This document shows, piece after piece, positions 1-8,002 of a stretch of DNA of 35,594 nucleotides (within the stretch, counting starts at the first letter, position 1; the number at the start of each line of letters is the position of its first letter). Made by a program: the position numbers and the translations under genes. Under the pieces are notes generated by a model. The model was given only the letters and a program-made list of their open reading frames with translations, did no database searches and was not told the DNA's origin. The DNA comes from a virus: positions 1-35,594 of IMG/VR virus record IMGVR_UViG_3300044705_000199. One strand, 5' to 3'.

Positions 1-2013
1 ATGAGTAACACCGCAACCATCGAGGCGCCGGCGATGCAGCTGATCCCGACGCTGAAGATCGTCCAGGTACCGGGAATGAACCCCCGCGGGAGTTTCTCGC
101 ACGACGACCCCGAGTTCCTACAGCTGAAGGCGTCGATCGAAGAGCGGGGCATCGAAACCCCGATCAAGGTCGGCCCCGCCGAAATCGAGTCGGGCGACGA
201 GCTGCTGCACCCGGTCATCTGGGGCAACCGGCGGCACGCCGTTGCGATCGAGCTCGGCCTCGACGTCGTCCCGGCGATCGTCGACGCCGAGCTCGACGAG
301 AAAGGCCGCTTCCTCGCCGCGGTCTCCGAGAACATCGACCGCGCCGACATGACCCCAGTCGCCGAGGCCTGGGCGTTGCGCCACATGCGCGAAAGCCTGG
401 GCATGAAGCAGGTCGAAGCGGCGAAAGCGATGCGCCTGTCGGAGCGCACCGCTCGTGACCGCGAGAAGCTGCTCGACATGCCGGCCGAGGTGCGGGCGGC
501 GTTCGCCGGCGGGGGAATCCCCCTGGAGGCAATCCCTGACCTCGCCACCATCGCGAAGGCCTGCCCCAACGCCGCGCAGGGCATCGTGGACCGCGTCGAG
601 AAGGGCCAGTTTCCCCATGGGCTCAATGCCTCTTCCCTGAAGAACTCGACCGCGATAGTCCGGATGCTCGAGGAGGTCGCGGAGTTGGCGGGGCTCGTGA
701 AGGTCGTCCCCGACCACTACTGGAATCAGGGCGTCTCCTTCAACAACCTGCCTATCGACAAGGAGGCCCGGGCGAAGCTCGCCCCCAAATGGGAGGAGGT
801 GCCCCCGAATCCCTTCGGCGGCGGCAAGGAGAACTTCAAGTTCGACGAGAAGGACGGCAAAGCGGCGAAGAAAGCCGGCTGCCTCCTCGAGTTCGAGGGC
901 AAGTCCTACATCACCGACCCCGCCTTCATCGCCGACATCGCGGCGAAGAAGCTGCCGGCAATCGCGAAGGAGGCCAAGAGGAAGGTCGAGCTTGCAGCCA
1001 ACCGCGGCGGCAAGAGCGCTGCCGACCGCAAGAAGGAGGAGGAACGCGCCGCACGCAAGCGCGAGCGCGAGAAGGAGATCTTCGCGGCCTCTAACCGCGA
1101 GCTTGCAGATCGCCTCAACGCTCTCTCGAACCCGAAGGCAACCGACGTCAACGTCGTGCGCCTCGTCTGCGCGATGGCTCTCGGCCAGGACGACTACCTC
1201 GATGAGTTGATCTCCGAAGGCCTTGGGCTGCTCGACCCGGATCGCTACGCCTGGCCTGACGAAGACGTCGACTCGACGGACGACCTGGGCGAGCAGCGCT
1301 CCCCCGGCTCGACCATCAGCGCCGAGCTGGCCGCAGCGAAGACGGCGGGCGAGTGCATGAGGGTGGTTCTGCGAGTGGCGATCGCCAGCGTCCACGGGCT
1401 CGAGCCCGGTGGCCACAGCCGACGGTGGGCCTTCCCCGGCCCGGTGAGTGGCGACCCGATCGACACCTACGACCTGGTCGACGACGTCGCTGAAGCCCTC
1501 GACGTACTGCCCGATGCGGCCAAGAAGAAGGTCAAGGAGCGGCGAGCGGAGCGTCAGAAGCGGGAGAAGGCGCGGGCGGAGGCAGAGGCCGAGGCAGCCA
1601 GGCAGCTTGAGAAGGCAAAGGGGTCGGCCGACAAGGCGGTCGAGCTGATCGGGAAGAAGGCAGGTCAGAGCACGCCGGACCTCGCGGCCTTCCTGAAAGT
1701 CGACGGGCGTCACCTCCGCGTCGTGCTCCTTGAGCTGGAGGAGGAAGGCAAGGTCAAGCGGGTTGACGACGGCCGCCACGGTGACCATTGGCAGATCCCA
1801 GGGTCTGGCCCGAACCTCGGCGACAAGGCCCAGGAAGTCCTCGATCAGATCAAGGCCGAGCCCGGCGTCGCCGCCTCCAAGCTCGCCAAAGACGTCGGCG
1901 TCAAACCGAACACGCTCTACCGCATCGTCGGCAACCTGGAGCAGGCCGGCCTGGTTACGAAGAGCGGTCGCAAGTACACGGCCGTCGACCAGGGCGGCAA
2001 GGAGGGTTCGTGA
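1..2013 (+). CDS. ParB-like DNA-binding protein with two C-terminal winged-helix domains
   Basis: 670 aa. The N-terminus is a ParB/Sulfiredoxin-type domain: a GNRRHA box at residues 75-80 (GERR in classical ParB, so the acidic residue is replaced) and ENIDRADMTPVAEA at 110-123, matching the ENxxRxxLxPxEEA segment. An HTH-like stretch follows at about 134-158. The middle is rich in Lys, Arg and Glu, with coiled-coil-like runs near 330-370 and 505-545. The last 130 residues look like two successive winged-helix units (about 541-606 and 608-665). ParB proteins bind palindromic parS sites and use CTP; here the role could be partition, transcription control or replication. The ATG is the first base of the window, so an upstream start cannot be excluded. 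It is translationally coupled to the next gene (GTGA overlap). The family call is firm, the function is not. Confidence 0.8.
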   Translation: MSNTATIEAPAMQLIPTLKIVQVPGMNPRGSFSHDDPEFLQLKASIEERGIETPIKVGPAEIESGDELLHPVIWGNRRHAVAIELGLDVVPAIVDAELDEKGRFLAAVSENIDRADMTPVAEAWALRHMRESLGMKQVEAAKAMRLSERTARDREKLLDMPAEVRAAFAGGGIPLEAIPDLATIAKACPNAAQGIVDRVEKGQFPHGLNASSLKNSTAIVRMLEEVAELAGLVKVVPDHYWNQGVSFNNLPIDKEARAKLAPKWEEVPPNPFGGGKENFKFDEKDGKAAKKAGCLLEFEGKSYITDPAFIADIAAKKLPAIAKEAKRKVELAANRGGKSAADRKKEEERAARKREREKEIFAASNRELADRLNALSNPKATDVNVVRLVCAMALGQDDYLDELISEGLGLLDPDRYAWPDEDVDSTDDLGEQRSPGSTISAELAAAKTAGECMRVVLRVAIASVHGLEPGGHSRRWAFPGPVSGDPIDTYDLVDDVAEALDVLPDAAKKKVKERRAERQKREKARAEAEAEAARQLEKAKGSADKAVELIGKKAGQSTPDLAAFLKVDGRHLRVVLLELEEEGKVKRVDDGRHGDHWQIPGSGPNLGDKAQEVLDQIKAEPGVAASKLAKDVGVKPNTLYRIVGNLEQAGLVTKSGRKYTAVDQGGKEGS

Positions 2014-2252
2014 TCTCCGAGGACGCCAAGCTCCTCGTTGGCGTTGCGATCGCAGGCCGCACGGCCAGGGAGTTCGATTCCGGGCTGCGACGGATCTGCC
2101 AGCAGATGGCAGCGCGGACGGAGGACCTCGAGCGGCTGCTCGAGGTCCTCGCCCACACGGAGATCCTCACGGTGACGGTTCGGACCCCCACCGGTACGGA
2201 ATCTCGACGGATCGCCCGAGTGCTGGGCGGCTGGGACCAGGCAGCGGCGTAG
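2010..2252 (+). CDS. Small unknown protein coupled to the ParB-like gene
   Basis: 80 aa, starting at a GTG that overlaps the ParB-like stop codon (GTGA), with a strong AAGGAGGG ribosome site just upstream. The protein is mostly helical by composition: an N-terminal segment with heptad-like spacing (about residues 15-45, including RRICQQMAARTEDLERLLEVL) and a short beta-like tail with TVTVRTPTGTESRRI. No known family is recognised. Its tight coupling suggests co-expression with the ParB-like protein. Confidence 0.6.
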   Translation: MISEDAKLLVGVAIAGRTAREFDSGLRRICQQMAARTEDLERLLEVLAHTEILTVTVRTPTGTESRRIARVLGGWDQAAA

Positions 2253-2837
2253 TTGAACGCGTCGCCCCACATTCGGCTCAGCGCGGACGCGATCGCGTCC
2301 CTGCTCGCCGGCGAGGTCGTTGAGACGACCTTTCGCGGGCCGCGCTGCCCTGCCCGGGGCGGGAGCTATCCCGTCCTGCTGCAGGAGACCACGCGGCTGC
2401 ATGTGGTGGTGACTGGTTCCAAGCTTCGGCCGCACTGCAAGCGGGTCTGGACGCTGAGTGCCGTCCTCGACCGCGCCCAGGCGCCGCTGCTCCTCAACGC
2501 CGAGTCCGCCGGCGGCGTGATCACGCCTCTCACCAACGGGTCTGAGTCGGCGCCGGCGGCACACGGCTACCTCGACAACCCCGGATCGGCCGTCCTCGAC
2601 GCCGGCGAGGCGGTCCCACACCGCGACGTCGAAACCTCGACGAAGTCCCAGGCCGCCGCGATCAGGCACGCCACCTCCAAAGTGGACAGCATCCAGAAGC
2701 GTCGGGCGCGGTCGCTGGGCAAGCGGGTCGAGGATGCCCTCTTGAAGGCGCGTGCGCATGGCGCCGACCCCGACGTTGAGCAGCTCGAAGGCTGGCTTGA
2801 GTCGCTCGAAGCCGACGTCGAAAAGGCGGCTGCGTGA
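2253..2837 (+). CDS. Unknown 194-aa protein
   Basis: It starts at a TTG immediately after the preceding stop codon (TAG-TTG), so it is probably translated by reinitiation. The first half (residues 1-70) contains an RLSADAIASLLAGE segment and a beta-rich part. The last 70 residues are charged and helical (KVDSIQKRRARSLGKRVEDALLKAR). I recognise no family. It ends the first operon and is followed by 400 bases without a convincing gene. Codon use matches its neighbours, which supports a real gene, but the TTG start is inferred. Confidence 0.5.
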   Translation: MNASPHIRLSADAIASLLAGEVVETTFRGPRCPARGGSYPVLLQETTRLHVVVTGSKLRPHCKRVWTLSAVLDRAQAPLLLNAESAGGVITPLTNGSESAPAAHGYLDNPGSAVLDAGEAVPHRDVETSTKSQAAAIRHATSKVDSIQKRRARSLGKRVEDALLKARAHGADPDVEQLEGWLESLEADVEKAAA

Positions 2838-3239
2838 TTCCGTCCGGGGCACCTGCGTTACTTCCGCCCAAGCTGCGAGGGCCCATATCGGCCCGGCGAC
2901 GGAGGCAGTGTGTAATCCGCCTGCTCGAAATCGCCGCAGCTTCCTCGGTGAATGGCAGGGACCTGGCGGGCGGTCGCCAGCGCTGCTGTTCACTTCACCC
3001 GTCGTCGCCACCCTGGGGAGGCTCTGTCGGCGTCGGGAGGCTTCGCGGTACCGGCTGCCTTCGATCACGACGAGGAGGAGACCATGACCGCGTGAGGCCA
3101 AAACCTCACACCCACCGCCGCCGACCCTTCGGGCCTCGGCGGCGGGCTCTTGTTGTTGGACGGCCCCCCGCACGACCGCAATCGGCGGGGGGCACAGCCC
3201 ACCGGACGCTGCAGCATCCGGCAGACCAAGGGTCTGCTT
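2838..3239. other. Gene-free, hairpin-rich interval of 402 bases
   Basis: Long reading frames cross this stretch, but they have arginine/proline-rich shadow composition and overlap the methyltransferase, so I do not call them. By eye I see successive inverted repeats: CTGGCG/CGCCAG at 2963-2980, GTGAGG/CCTCAC at 3092-3109, a 10-bp GC stem at 3115-3145, a 9-bp arm pair at 3163-3193, and GCAGACC/GGTCTGC at 3221-3237. A perfect Shine-Dalgarno (GAGGAGGAG) precedes a minimal ATG-ACC-GCG-TGA ORF at 3084-3095. The stretch may hold a terminator, a promoter for the next operon, or a structured RNA. Confidence 0.5.
3115..3158 (+). terminator. Intrinsic terminator of the first operon
   Basis: Perfect 10-bp stem CCGCCGCCGA/TCGGCGGCGG (3115-3124 with 3136-3145). 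The loop itself contains a small CCC-TTC-GGG hairpin. A T-rich tail, GCTCTTGTTGTTGG, follows directly. The arrangement fits a rho-independent terminator for the upstream three-gene operon. Confidence 0.65.
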
Positions 3240-3896
3240 ATGAACTCTCGGCCAAAGTCCTGCCAGCCCTACTACGACGCCGGCGGGATCACGATCTACA
3301 ACTGCGACGTTCGCGACCTCTGGCCGATCGAGGCCGACGTGATCGTCACCGACCCGCCGTACGGGATGGACTACCGGAGCAAACGCGGCGAGTCCGTCGC
3401 CGGCGACCAGGACACCGAGCTGCGGGACTGGATGCTCGAGCAGTGGGGCGACCGACCCTCGCTGGTGTTCGGCACCTGGCGCTGCGGCCGGCCGCTATGC
3501 CGGGCGCTCTTGGTCTGGGACAAGGGACGATCGCCCGGCATGGGCGACCTGAGGCTGCCCTGGGGCCCGAGCCACGAGGAGATCTACGTGCGCGGCGCCG
3601 GCTGGAGGACCCAGCGCCGGCAGGGGTCGGTGCTCAGCTACGACATGCAGTCCGCAGCCTCGCAGGACCGGCCCGACCATCCGACACCAAAGCCCGTAGC
3701 GCTGATGCGGCACCTTCTCGAACGCTGCCCGGAGGGAGTCGTCCTTGATCCGTTCATGGGCTCCGGCTCAACACTCGTCGCGGCCAAGGATCTCGGCCGC
3801 CGCGCGATCGGCGTCGAGCGCGAGGAGCGGTACTGCGCCATGGCCGTCGAGCGGCTCTCACAGGAGGTGCTGGACCTGGGGCTCAAAGTCGAGTGA
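3240..3896 (+). CDS. Site-specific DNA methyltransferase (N6-adenine or N4-cytosine type)
   Basis: 218 aa from the ATG at 3240. Catalytic motif IV, DPPYGMDY, is at residues 38-45. The AdoMet-binding motif, DPFMGSGST, is near the C-terminus at 170-178. This order (catalytic motif first, AdoMet motif last) is that of the beta class of amino-methyltransferases. HPTPKP before motif I is also typical. The protein is short, so the target-recognition part (about residues 60-140) is small. No restriction enzyme partner is obvious, although an HNH nuclease follows. Likely roles are protection of phage DNA from host restriction or marking of DNA. Its stop codon overlaps an 18-bp palindromic repeat. Confidence 0.88.
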   Translation: MNSRPKSCQPYYDAGGITIYNCDVRDLWPIEADVIVTDPPYGMDYRSKRGESVAGDQDTELRDWMLEQWGDRPSLVFGTWRCGRPLCRALLVWDKGRSPGMGDLRLPWGPSHEEIYVRGAGWRTQRRQGSVLSYDMQSAASQDRPDHPTPKPVALMRHLLERCPEGVVLDPFMGSGSTLVAAKDLGRRAIGVEREERYCAMAVERLSQEVLDLGLKVE

Positions 3897-3913
3897 CCGG
3901 CAGATCTGCCGGT
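3896..3913. repeat. Dispersed palindrome, copy 1 (perfect)
   Basis: ACCGGCAGATCTGCCGGT, a perfect 18-bp palindrome. It begins on the last base of the methyltransferase stop codon and lies in the 27-base gap before the HNH gene. The transcript could form a 7-bp stem with a GATC loop. Confidence 0.9.
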
Positions 3914-3923
3914 TGGGGGCACG

Positions 3924-4364
3924 ATGAGCCCGCGTCTTCAGTCCTGCCTTGACTGCGGCGCGATCAGTGACCAGAACCGCTGCCCGAAACACCGGAAGGC
4001 CAACCGGCGCCGGCGGAAAGAGGAAGGACTGACCGGCGCACGCGGCTCGACGCGGCAGAGTCGCAAGCAGCGGGCCGCGGTCCTCGCCCGTGACAAGGAC
4101 TGCGTCTACTGCGGAGCGTCAGCCGAGGTCGTCGATCACTACATGCCGAAGGCGCTTGGCGGTAGCGATGGTGAGGCCAACTTGGTAGGCGCCTGCACGG
4201 AGTGCAACTCGCGCAAGTCGGACCAGCACCCTCGGGTCTTCCTCCGGTCGTCGTGGCTGGCCGAGAGGCGGCGGGCGGTGGCGGAGGGGGGCCTGACGAT
4301 CACGGGCGCCGGATCGCCGGACACCGCCATGGCCATCTGCGCGAAAAAAAGCGAGATCAGGTGA
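3924..4364 (+). CDS. HNH endonuclease
   Basis: 146 aa. The HNH core is clear: CVYCG at 60-64, VVDHYMPKALGG (catalytic-type His at 72), N86, and a second CxxC in GACTECNSRKSD (about 89-100). The N-terminus holds a further Cys pair (CLDCG, then CPKH) that could form a small zinc site. HNH proteins beside the small and large terminase genes are common in HK97-type phages and are needed for DNA packaging in some. The position directly before the terminase genes supports that role over a homing endonuclease. The ATG start follows the palindromic repeat. Confidence 0.9.
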   Translation: MSPRLQSCLDCGAISDQNRCPKHRKANRRRRKEEGLTGARGSTRQSRKQRAAVLARDKDCVYCGASAEVVDHYMPKALGGSDGEANLVGACTECNSRKSDQHPRVFLRSSWLAERRRAVAEGGLTITGAGSPDTAMAICAKKSEIR

Positions 4365-4377
4365 GGGGTAGGTCCCT

Positions 4378-4809
4378 ATGGCGGCTTCCAAGTTCAACCC
4401 CGACGCCTGCCAGGCCATCTGCGAAGCGACCTTCGACGGGCTGACGATCGCCGAGGCGGCGAAGGCTGCCGGCGTCGCGCACAAGACCGTCAAGAACTGG
4501 CTCGCCAAGGGCCGGGCCGAGCTGAAGAACGGCGGCGGCCCTTACGCCGATTTCGTCCTCTCGATCGAGGATGTCCGGCGTCAGGCCGAGGAGAAAAAGC
4601 AGCCGATGACGGAGGACGAGCTCGAGCTCGTCGTCTCCGAGTCGGCCCGGGCGGGATCGGTTGCCGCGCAGAAGCTGTACTACGAAATTCTGCAGAAGAA
4701 GAAGGGGGCGGGCGGCGCGGGCGATGCAGACCCGGCCGATGGGTTTGCCGCCCTCGACGGCGACGACGAGCTAGCTGAGCATCGAGCGAGGAAGCGTGGC
4801 TCGGCCTAA
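4378..4809 (+). CDS. Terminase small subunit
   Basis: 143 aa. An N-terminal helix-turn-helix (about residues 20-50: GLTIAEAAKAAGVAHKTVKNWLAKGR) is followed by a helical central region with SESARAGSVAAQKLYYEIL and a disordered acidic tail. This matches small terminase subunits, which bind the packaging site of phage DNA and recruit the large subunit. It overlaps the start of the large terminase by 14 bases. The call rests on the HTH, the size and the position, not on a strong family signature. Confidence 0.8.
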   Translation: MAASKFNPDACQAICEATFDGLTIAEAAKAAGVAHKTVKNWLAKGRAELKNGGGPYADFVLSIEDVRRQAEEKKQPMTEDELELVVSESARAGSVAAQKLYYEILQKKKGAGGAGDADPADGFAALDGDDELAEHRARKRGSA

Positions 4810-6265
4810 GCCCTTCACGGTCGACCACTTCAGGTTGTACGCCGAACTGCTCGTCCTCGACACCGGCTCGACCTGGCCGGTCGAGGACTTCCAGCTCGAA
4901 ATCGCCAAGGACTTTTTCGGGGACGCGCGCGAGGTCTGGGCGATCGTGCCGGAGGGGAACGCGAAGACCACGCTAATGGCGGGCATCGCCTTGTACGGCG
5001 CGGACTATGCGCTGAGCCCCTGGATCCCCGTCGGCGCCAGCTCACGCGACCAGGCCGAGATCCTTTTCGGTCAGGCCGCCGGGTTCGTCGAGCGGACCCC
5101 TGGGCTCGACCGTCGCTTCCGCGTCTTCGAGGGTTACCGGCAGATCAAATCCCGCCGCAACGGAGGCAAAGGGATCAAGGTCTACGCCGCCGACAAGGGC
5201 ACGGGCGACGGGGTCATCCCCTACCCCTACGCCATGTGTGACGAGGGACACCGCTACCGCGACCTCGGCCTGTACCGAACCTGGAAGGGCAAGTTGCGAA
5301 AGCGCGGCGCGATCATCGGCATGATCTCGACCGCGGGAGAACCCGGGTCCGACTTCGAGGAAACGCGCGATCGCATCCGGGCCGAGTGCAAGTACCGGCG
5401 CCGCCGCGGTGCTCATCTTCGGGCGAGCGGCAAAGGTGTCGTGCTTCACGAGTTCAAGGTGCCGAAGCTCGAGTTGGCTCGGGACCTGTCTGTCGTGAAA
5501 GAAGCGAATCCGCTCTCGACGATCACCGAGGCCGACCTCAAGGAAAAGCTTGCCAGCCCAACGCTCGACTACGGCGAGGATTGGTTGCGCCTTACCTGCA
5601 ACATCCCGTCCCGCAGTTCCGAGGCTGCCATCACCGACCAGGAGTGGGACGCAGCGGAGACGGACGATGTCATCCCGGAGGGAGAGTCGGTTGACTGCGG
5701 GCTCGATATCGCGTGGAAGCACGACACCACGGCGATCACTCCCCTGTGGGTGCGTGACAAGAAGTACCGCCTGTTCGGCGACCCGGAGATCCTGACGCCG
5801 CCCCGCGACGGGACGATGCTGTCCTCGGTCGAGATCAAAGATGCGTTCCGCCGGATCCACGAGCGCAACCCGATCGGCATAGTCGCTATGGATCGGGAAA
5901 AGGGCGAGACGATCGCCGAGTGGCTCGAAGAGGAGCTCGAGGTCATCGTCATCGAGCGGAGCCGGACCAACGTACCCGCCGCCCAGGACTACGAGAACTT
6001 CATGGAGGGCCTGCGCGAGGGCTGGATCAAGCACACCGGCCACCGCGAGTTCCGCCGCCAGGCGATGAACGCCGTGGCTCGGAAGTTGGACGGGGATCGC
6101 AAGCGGTTCGACCGACCGATCCGCAGCCGCAGCAACGCCAAAGAGCAGGACCGGCGCGTCATCGACTCCCTCGACGCCGCTTCGATGATCAACACCGTGG
6201 CGCTCTCGGAGGTCCATGAGGACCCGGCCGAGTGGTACGCCCGCAACAAGATCGGACTCCTATGA
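4796..6265 (+). CDS. terL: Terminase large subunit (packaging ATPase/nuclease)
   Basis: 489 aa from a GTG start. The ATPase half has a Walker-A-like loop, VPEGNAKTTL, at residues 51-60 and a Walker B at about 145-150 (YAMCDE with the catalytic Glu). The nuclease half begins near residue 295 with VDCGLDIAWKHDTTAI, where the first acidic residues would bind metal, and a later Asp lies in RVIDSLDAA. This is the HK97/lambda-type motor that pumps DNA into the prohead and cuts it. It is coupled on both sides: it overlaps the small subunit and ends in an ATGA with the next gene. Full length. Confidence 0.95.
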   Translation: MARPKPFTVDHFRLYAELLVLDTGSTWPVEDFQLEIAKDFFGDAREVWAIVPEGNAKTTLMAGIALYGADYALSPWIPVGASSRDQAEILFGQAAGFVERTPGLDRRFRVFEGYRQIKSRRNGGKGIKVYAADKGTGDGVIPYPYAMCDEGHRYRDLGLYRTWKGKLRKRGAIIGMISTAGEPGSDFEETRDRIRAECKYRRRRGAHLRASGKGVVLHEFKVPKLELARDLSVVKEANPLSTITEADLKEKLASPTLDYGEDWLRLTCNIPSRSSEAAITDQEWDAAETDDVIPEGESVDCGLDIAWKHDTTAITPLWVRDKKYRLFGDPEILTPPRDGTMLSSVEIKDAFRRIHERNPIGIVAMDREKGETIAEWLEEELEVIVIERSRTNVPAAQDYENFMEGLREGWIKHTGHREFRRQAMNAVARKLDGDRKRFDRPIRSRSNAKEQDRRVIDSLDAASMINTVALSEVHEDPAEWYARNKIGLL

Positions 6266-6615
6266 CCCCCGCACTGACTTGCCTCAGCTTCGCGATCGGC
6301 GTCGCCTGCCTGGCGGCCGCCGGCGCCGGCTGGGTTCTCCGCCACTCCCGGCAACAGGGCTTCCGGCGGCGGCTTCGCCGCACGGTCGTCATCCACACTA
6401 GGGACGGGCGCTCGCTCCGCGGCCTCCTGGTCGGCGAGTACAGCGACTGCATCGTGCTCGCCCACGCGGAACTCCTCGACGAGGAGATGAAGATCGGCGG
6501 CGAAGCGATCGTCGCTCTCAGCAACGTCAGCTGGGCGCAGGACGTGACCGGGGTCGGGGACTCGAAAATTGAGATCCCGCCGTCGTTTGAGATTGATCGG
6601 GGAGCGCGCCTGTGA
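6262..6615 (+). CDS. Small membrane-anchored protein between terminase and portal
   Basis: 117 aa, with an ATGA overlap with terL. One N-terminal transmembrane segment (residues 4-26, Ala/Gly/Leu-rich) precedes a basic patch (RHSRQQGFRRRLRR) and then a beta-rich domain (TVVIHTRDGRSLRGLLVGEYSDCIVL, SNVSWAQ) that looks like a small barrel of LSm-like character. Genes of this kind occur between terminase and portal in actinobacterial phages, with no known function. The predicted topology is N-terminal anchor with a cytoplasmic domain, which is inferred. Confidence 0.75.
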   Translation: MTPALTCLSFAIGVACLAAAGAGWVLRHSRQQGFRRRLRRTVVIHTRDGRSLRGLLVGEYSDCIVLAHAELLDEEMKIGGEAIVALSNVSWAQDVTGVGDSKIEIPPSFEIDRGARL

Positions 6616-7976
6616 CTGTCGTCGTCAGCGATCAGGGACAGGTCCTGCGCACCAGCGAGGGGCGCGACCTCGTTTCCGGCGGACCCTTCCTCAAATCTCT
6701 CAGGGGCCGCAATGCGATCGCTCGACCATCCATTCCCTTTGGCATGTTCGGGTCTTCGGGTCTGACGCTGATCGACGGCCGGACGATCTCCTATGCCGAG
6801 ATCTATCGCACGCAGCCGTGGGTTGCCGCCGCGGTCAACGTGCTCGCGCGGCAGATCTCCCGGCTGCCGCTGAAGGTGTACGAGCTCAACAGCCAGAACG
6901 AGCGGGAGCGCGTGTCGAGTGGCGACCCGCTCGTCGACCTGATCCAGCACCCTGCGCCGAGGTGCGGGGCGACGCAGCTGAAGCAGTGGATGGCCTTCCC
7001 GGCACTCCTGCACGGCAATAGCACGCTCCTCGAGAGTCGACCCAGCCCCGGGCGGCCGCCGAACCGGCTCTGGCCCCTCGACTGGCGGTGCATGGCACCG
7101 TACTTCGACCGTGGCGAACCGATCCGCTTCTGGCGGACCACGGAGTTCGGGACGCCGATTCCACTTGCCGCCGAGGACGTTTTTCACCTCCGCTGGGAGG
7201 GGCCTGATCCCAACATCGGCGTCTCGCCGCTTGAACAGCTCGGAGTCACGGTGCGAATTGAGCGCTCGGCCCAGGATTACCAGGAGTCCTACCTGCGGCA
7301 GGGCGCCCGGCCGCCTTCAGCGATCCGGATGCCACAGGATGCCGGCGGCCCCGAGGTGGTCGTCAGCAAGGAGCTCCGCGCCGAAATGCGGGCCGATATC
7401 GAAGAGGCCTACGCCGGCTCCCAGAACGCGGGGCGACCGGCATTTCTGCCGGGCGGCTTCGAGTGGGTGTCGATCGCGCACAGCGCCCACGAGGCTGAGC
7501 TGATCGAACAGCGCAAGCTCAGCCGCGAGGAGGTGGCCTCCGTCTTCGAAGTGCCGCAGCCCTTGGTCGGGATCCTCGAGCACGCGACCTACTCCAACGT
7601 CGCCGAGCTCCACCGAATGCTCTACACGACTGTCCTGGGCCCGTGGCTGACTCTGATTGAGGAGAGCTTCAAGGCGCAGATCATCGACCCCGAGCCGGCC
7701 TTCCAAGGCAGGTTCGTCGAGTTCGATCTTGCCGAGGTCCTGAAGGGCGACAAGGTCAAGGAGATCAACGCCCTGAAGATCGCCGTCCAGTCCGGGCTGA
7801 TGACGATCAACGAGGCCCGGGTCGTCCAGAACCTTCCGCGCTTCGATCTCGAGTGGTGCAATCAGCCGCTCATCCCGTCGAACAACCTGAGCTCGTCGCC
7901 GGCGCCGGAAGGCGCCACCAGCGAAGGCGAAATCGAAGCCATGGTTGAGCGGCTGATTTCCCAGAAGTCTCTCTAA
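6612..7976 (+). CDS. Portal protein (HK97 family)
   Basis: 454 aa from a GTG that overlaps the previous stop (GTGA). Portal hallmarks are visible: AEIYRTQPWVAAAVNVLARQIS near residues 57-80, the LHGNSTLLE segment, WGPDPNIGVSPL-like spacing, and the later DVFHLRW and EHATYSNVAELHRMLYTTVLGPWL motifs. Twelve copies of such proteins form the ring through which DNA enters and leaves the capsid. The position after terL and before a protease and capsid gene agrees. Confidence 0.93.
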   Translation: MTVVVSDQGQVLRTSEGRDLVSGGPFLKSLRGRNAIARPSIPFGMFGSSGLTLIDGRTISYAEIYRTQPWVAAAVNVLARQISRLPLKVYELNSQNERERVSSGDPLVDLIQHPAPRCGATQLKQWMAFPALLHGNSTLLESRPSPGRPPNRLWPLDWRCMAPYFDRGEPIRFWRTTEFGTPIPLAAEDVFHLRWEGPDPNIGVSPLEQLGVTVRIERSAQDYQESYLRQGARPPSAIRMPQDAGGPEVVVSKELRAEMRADIEEAYAGSQNAGRPAFLPGGFEWVSIAHSAHEAELIEQRKLSREEVASVFEVPQPLVGILEHATYSNVAELHRMLYTTVLGPWLTLIEESFKAQIIDPEPAFQGRFVEFDLAEVLKGDKVKEINALKIAVQSGLMTINEARVVQNLPRFDLEWCNQPLIPSNNLSSSPAPEGATSEGEIEAMVERLISQKSL

Positions 7977-8002
7977 CCCGCTGCCCCCAGGAGGGAGCCC
8001 GC

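Noticed and set aside
118-1788. 556-codon reverse frame opposite the ParB-like gene
   Set aside because: It is the complement of a GC-rich coding gene with no domain signature and no ribosome site; the ParB boxes are clear on the plus strand.
2066-2082. T-arm-like GTTCGATTCC that could suggest a tRNA
   Set aside because: The flanking bases do not pair as a T stem and the site lies in a coding gene; no full cloverleaf could be drawn.
2834-3748. 304-codon frame starting at a GTG that overlaps the previous stop
   Set aside because: The translation is very rich in Arg and Pro, and its second half is a shadow of the methyltransferase in another frame.
6849-6869. CGGCAG...CTGCCG inverted repeat in the portal gene
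   Set aside because: The arms are six bases with a nine-base spacer and fit ordinary codons; the spacing differs from the palindrome family.
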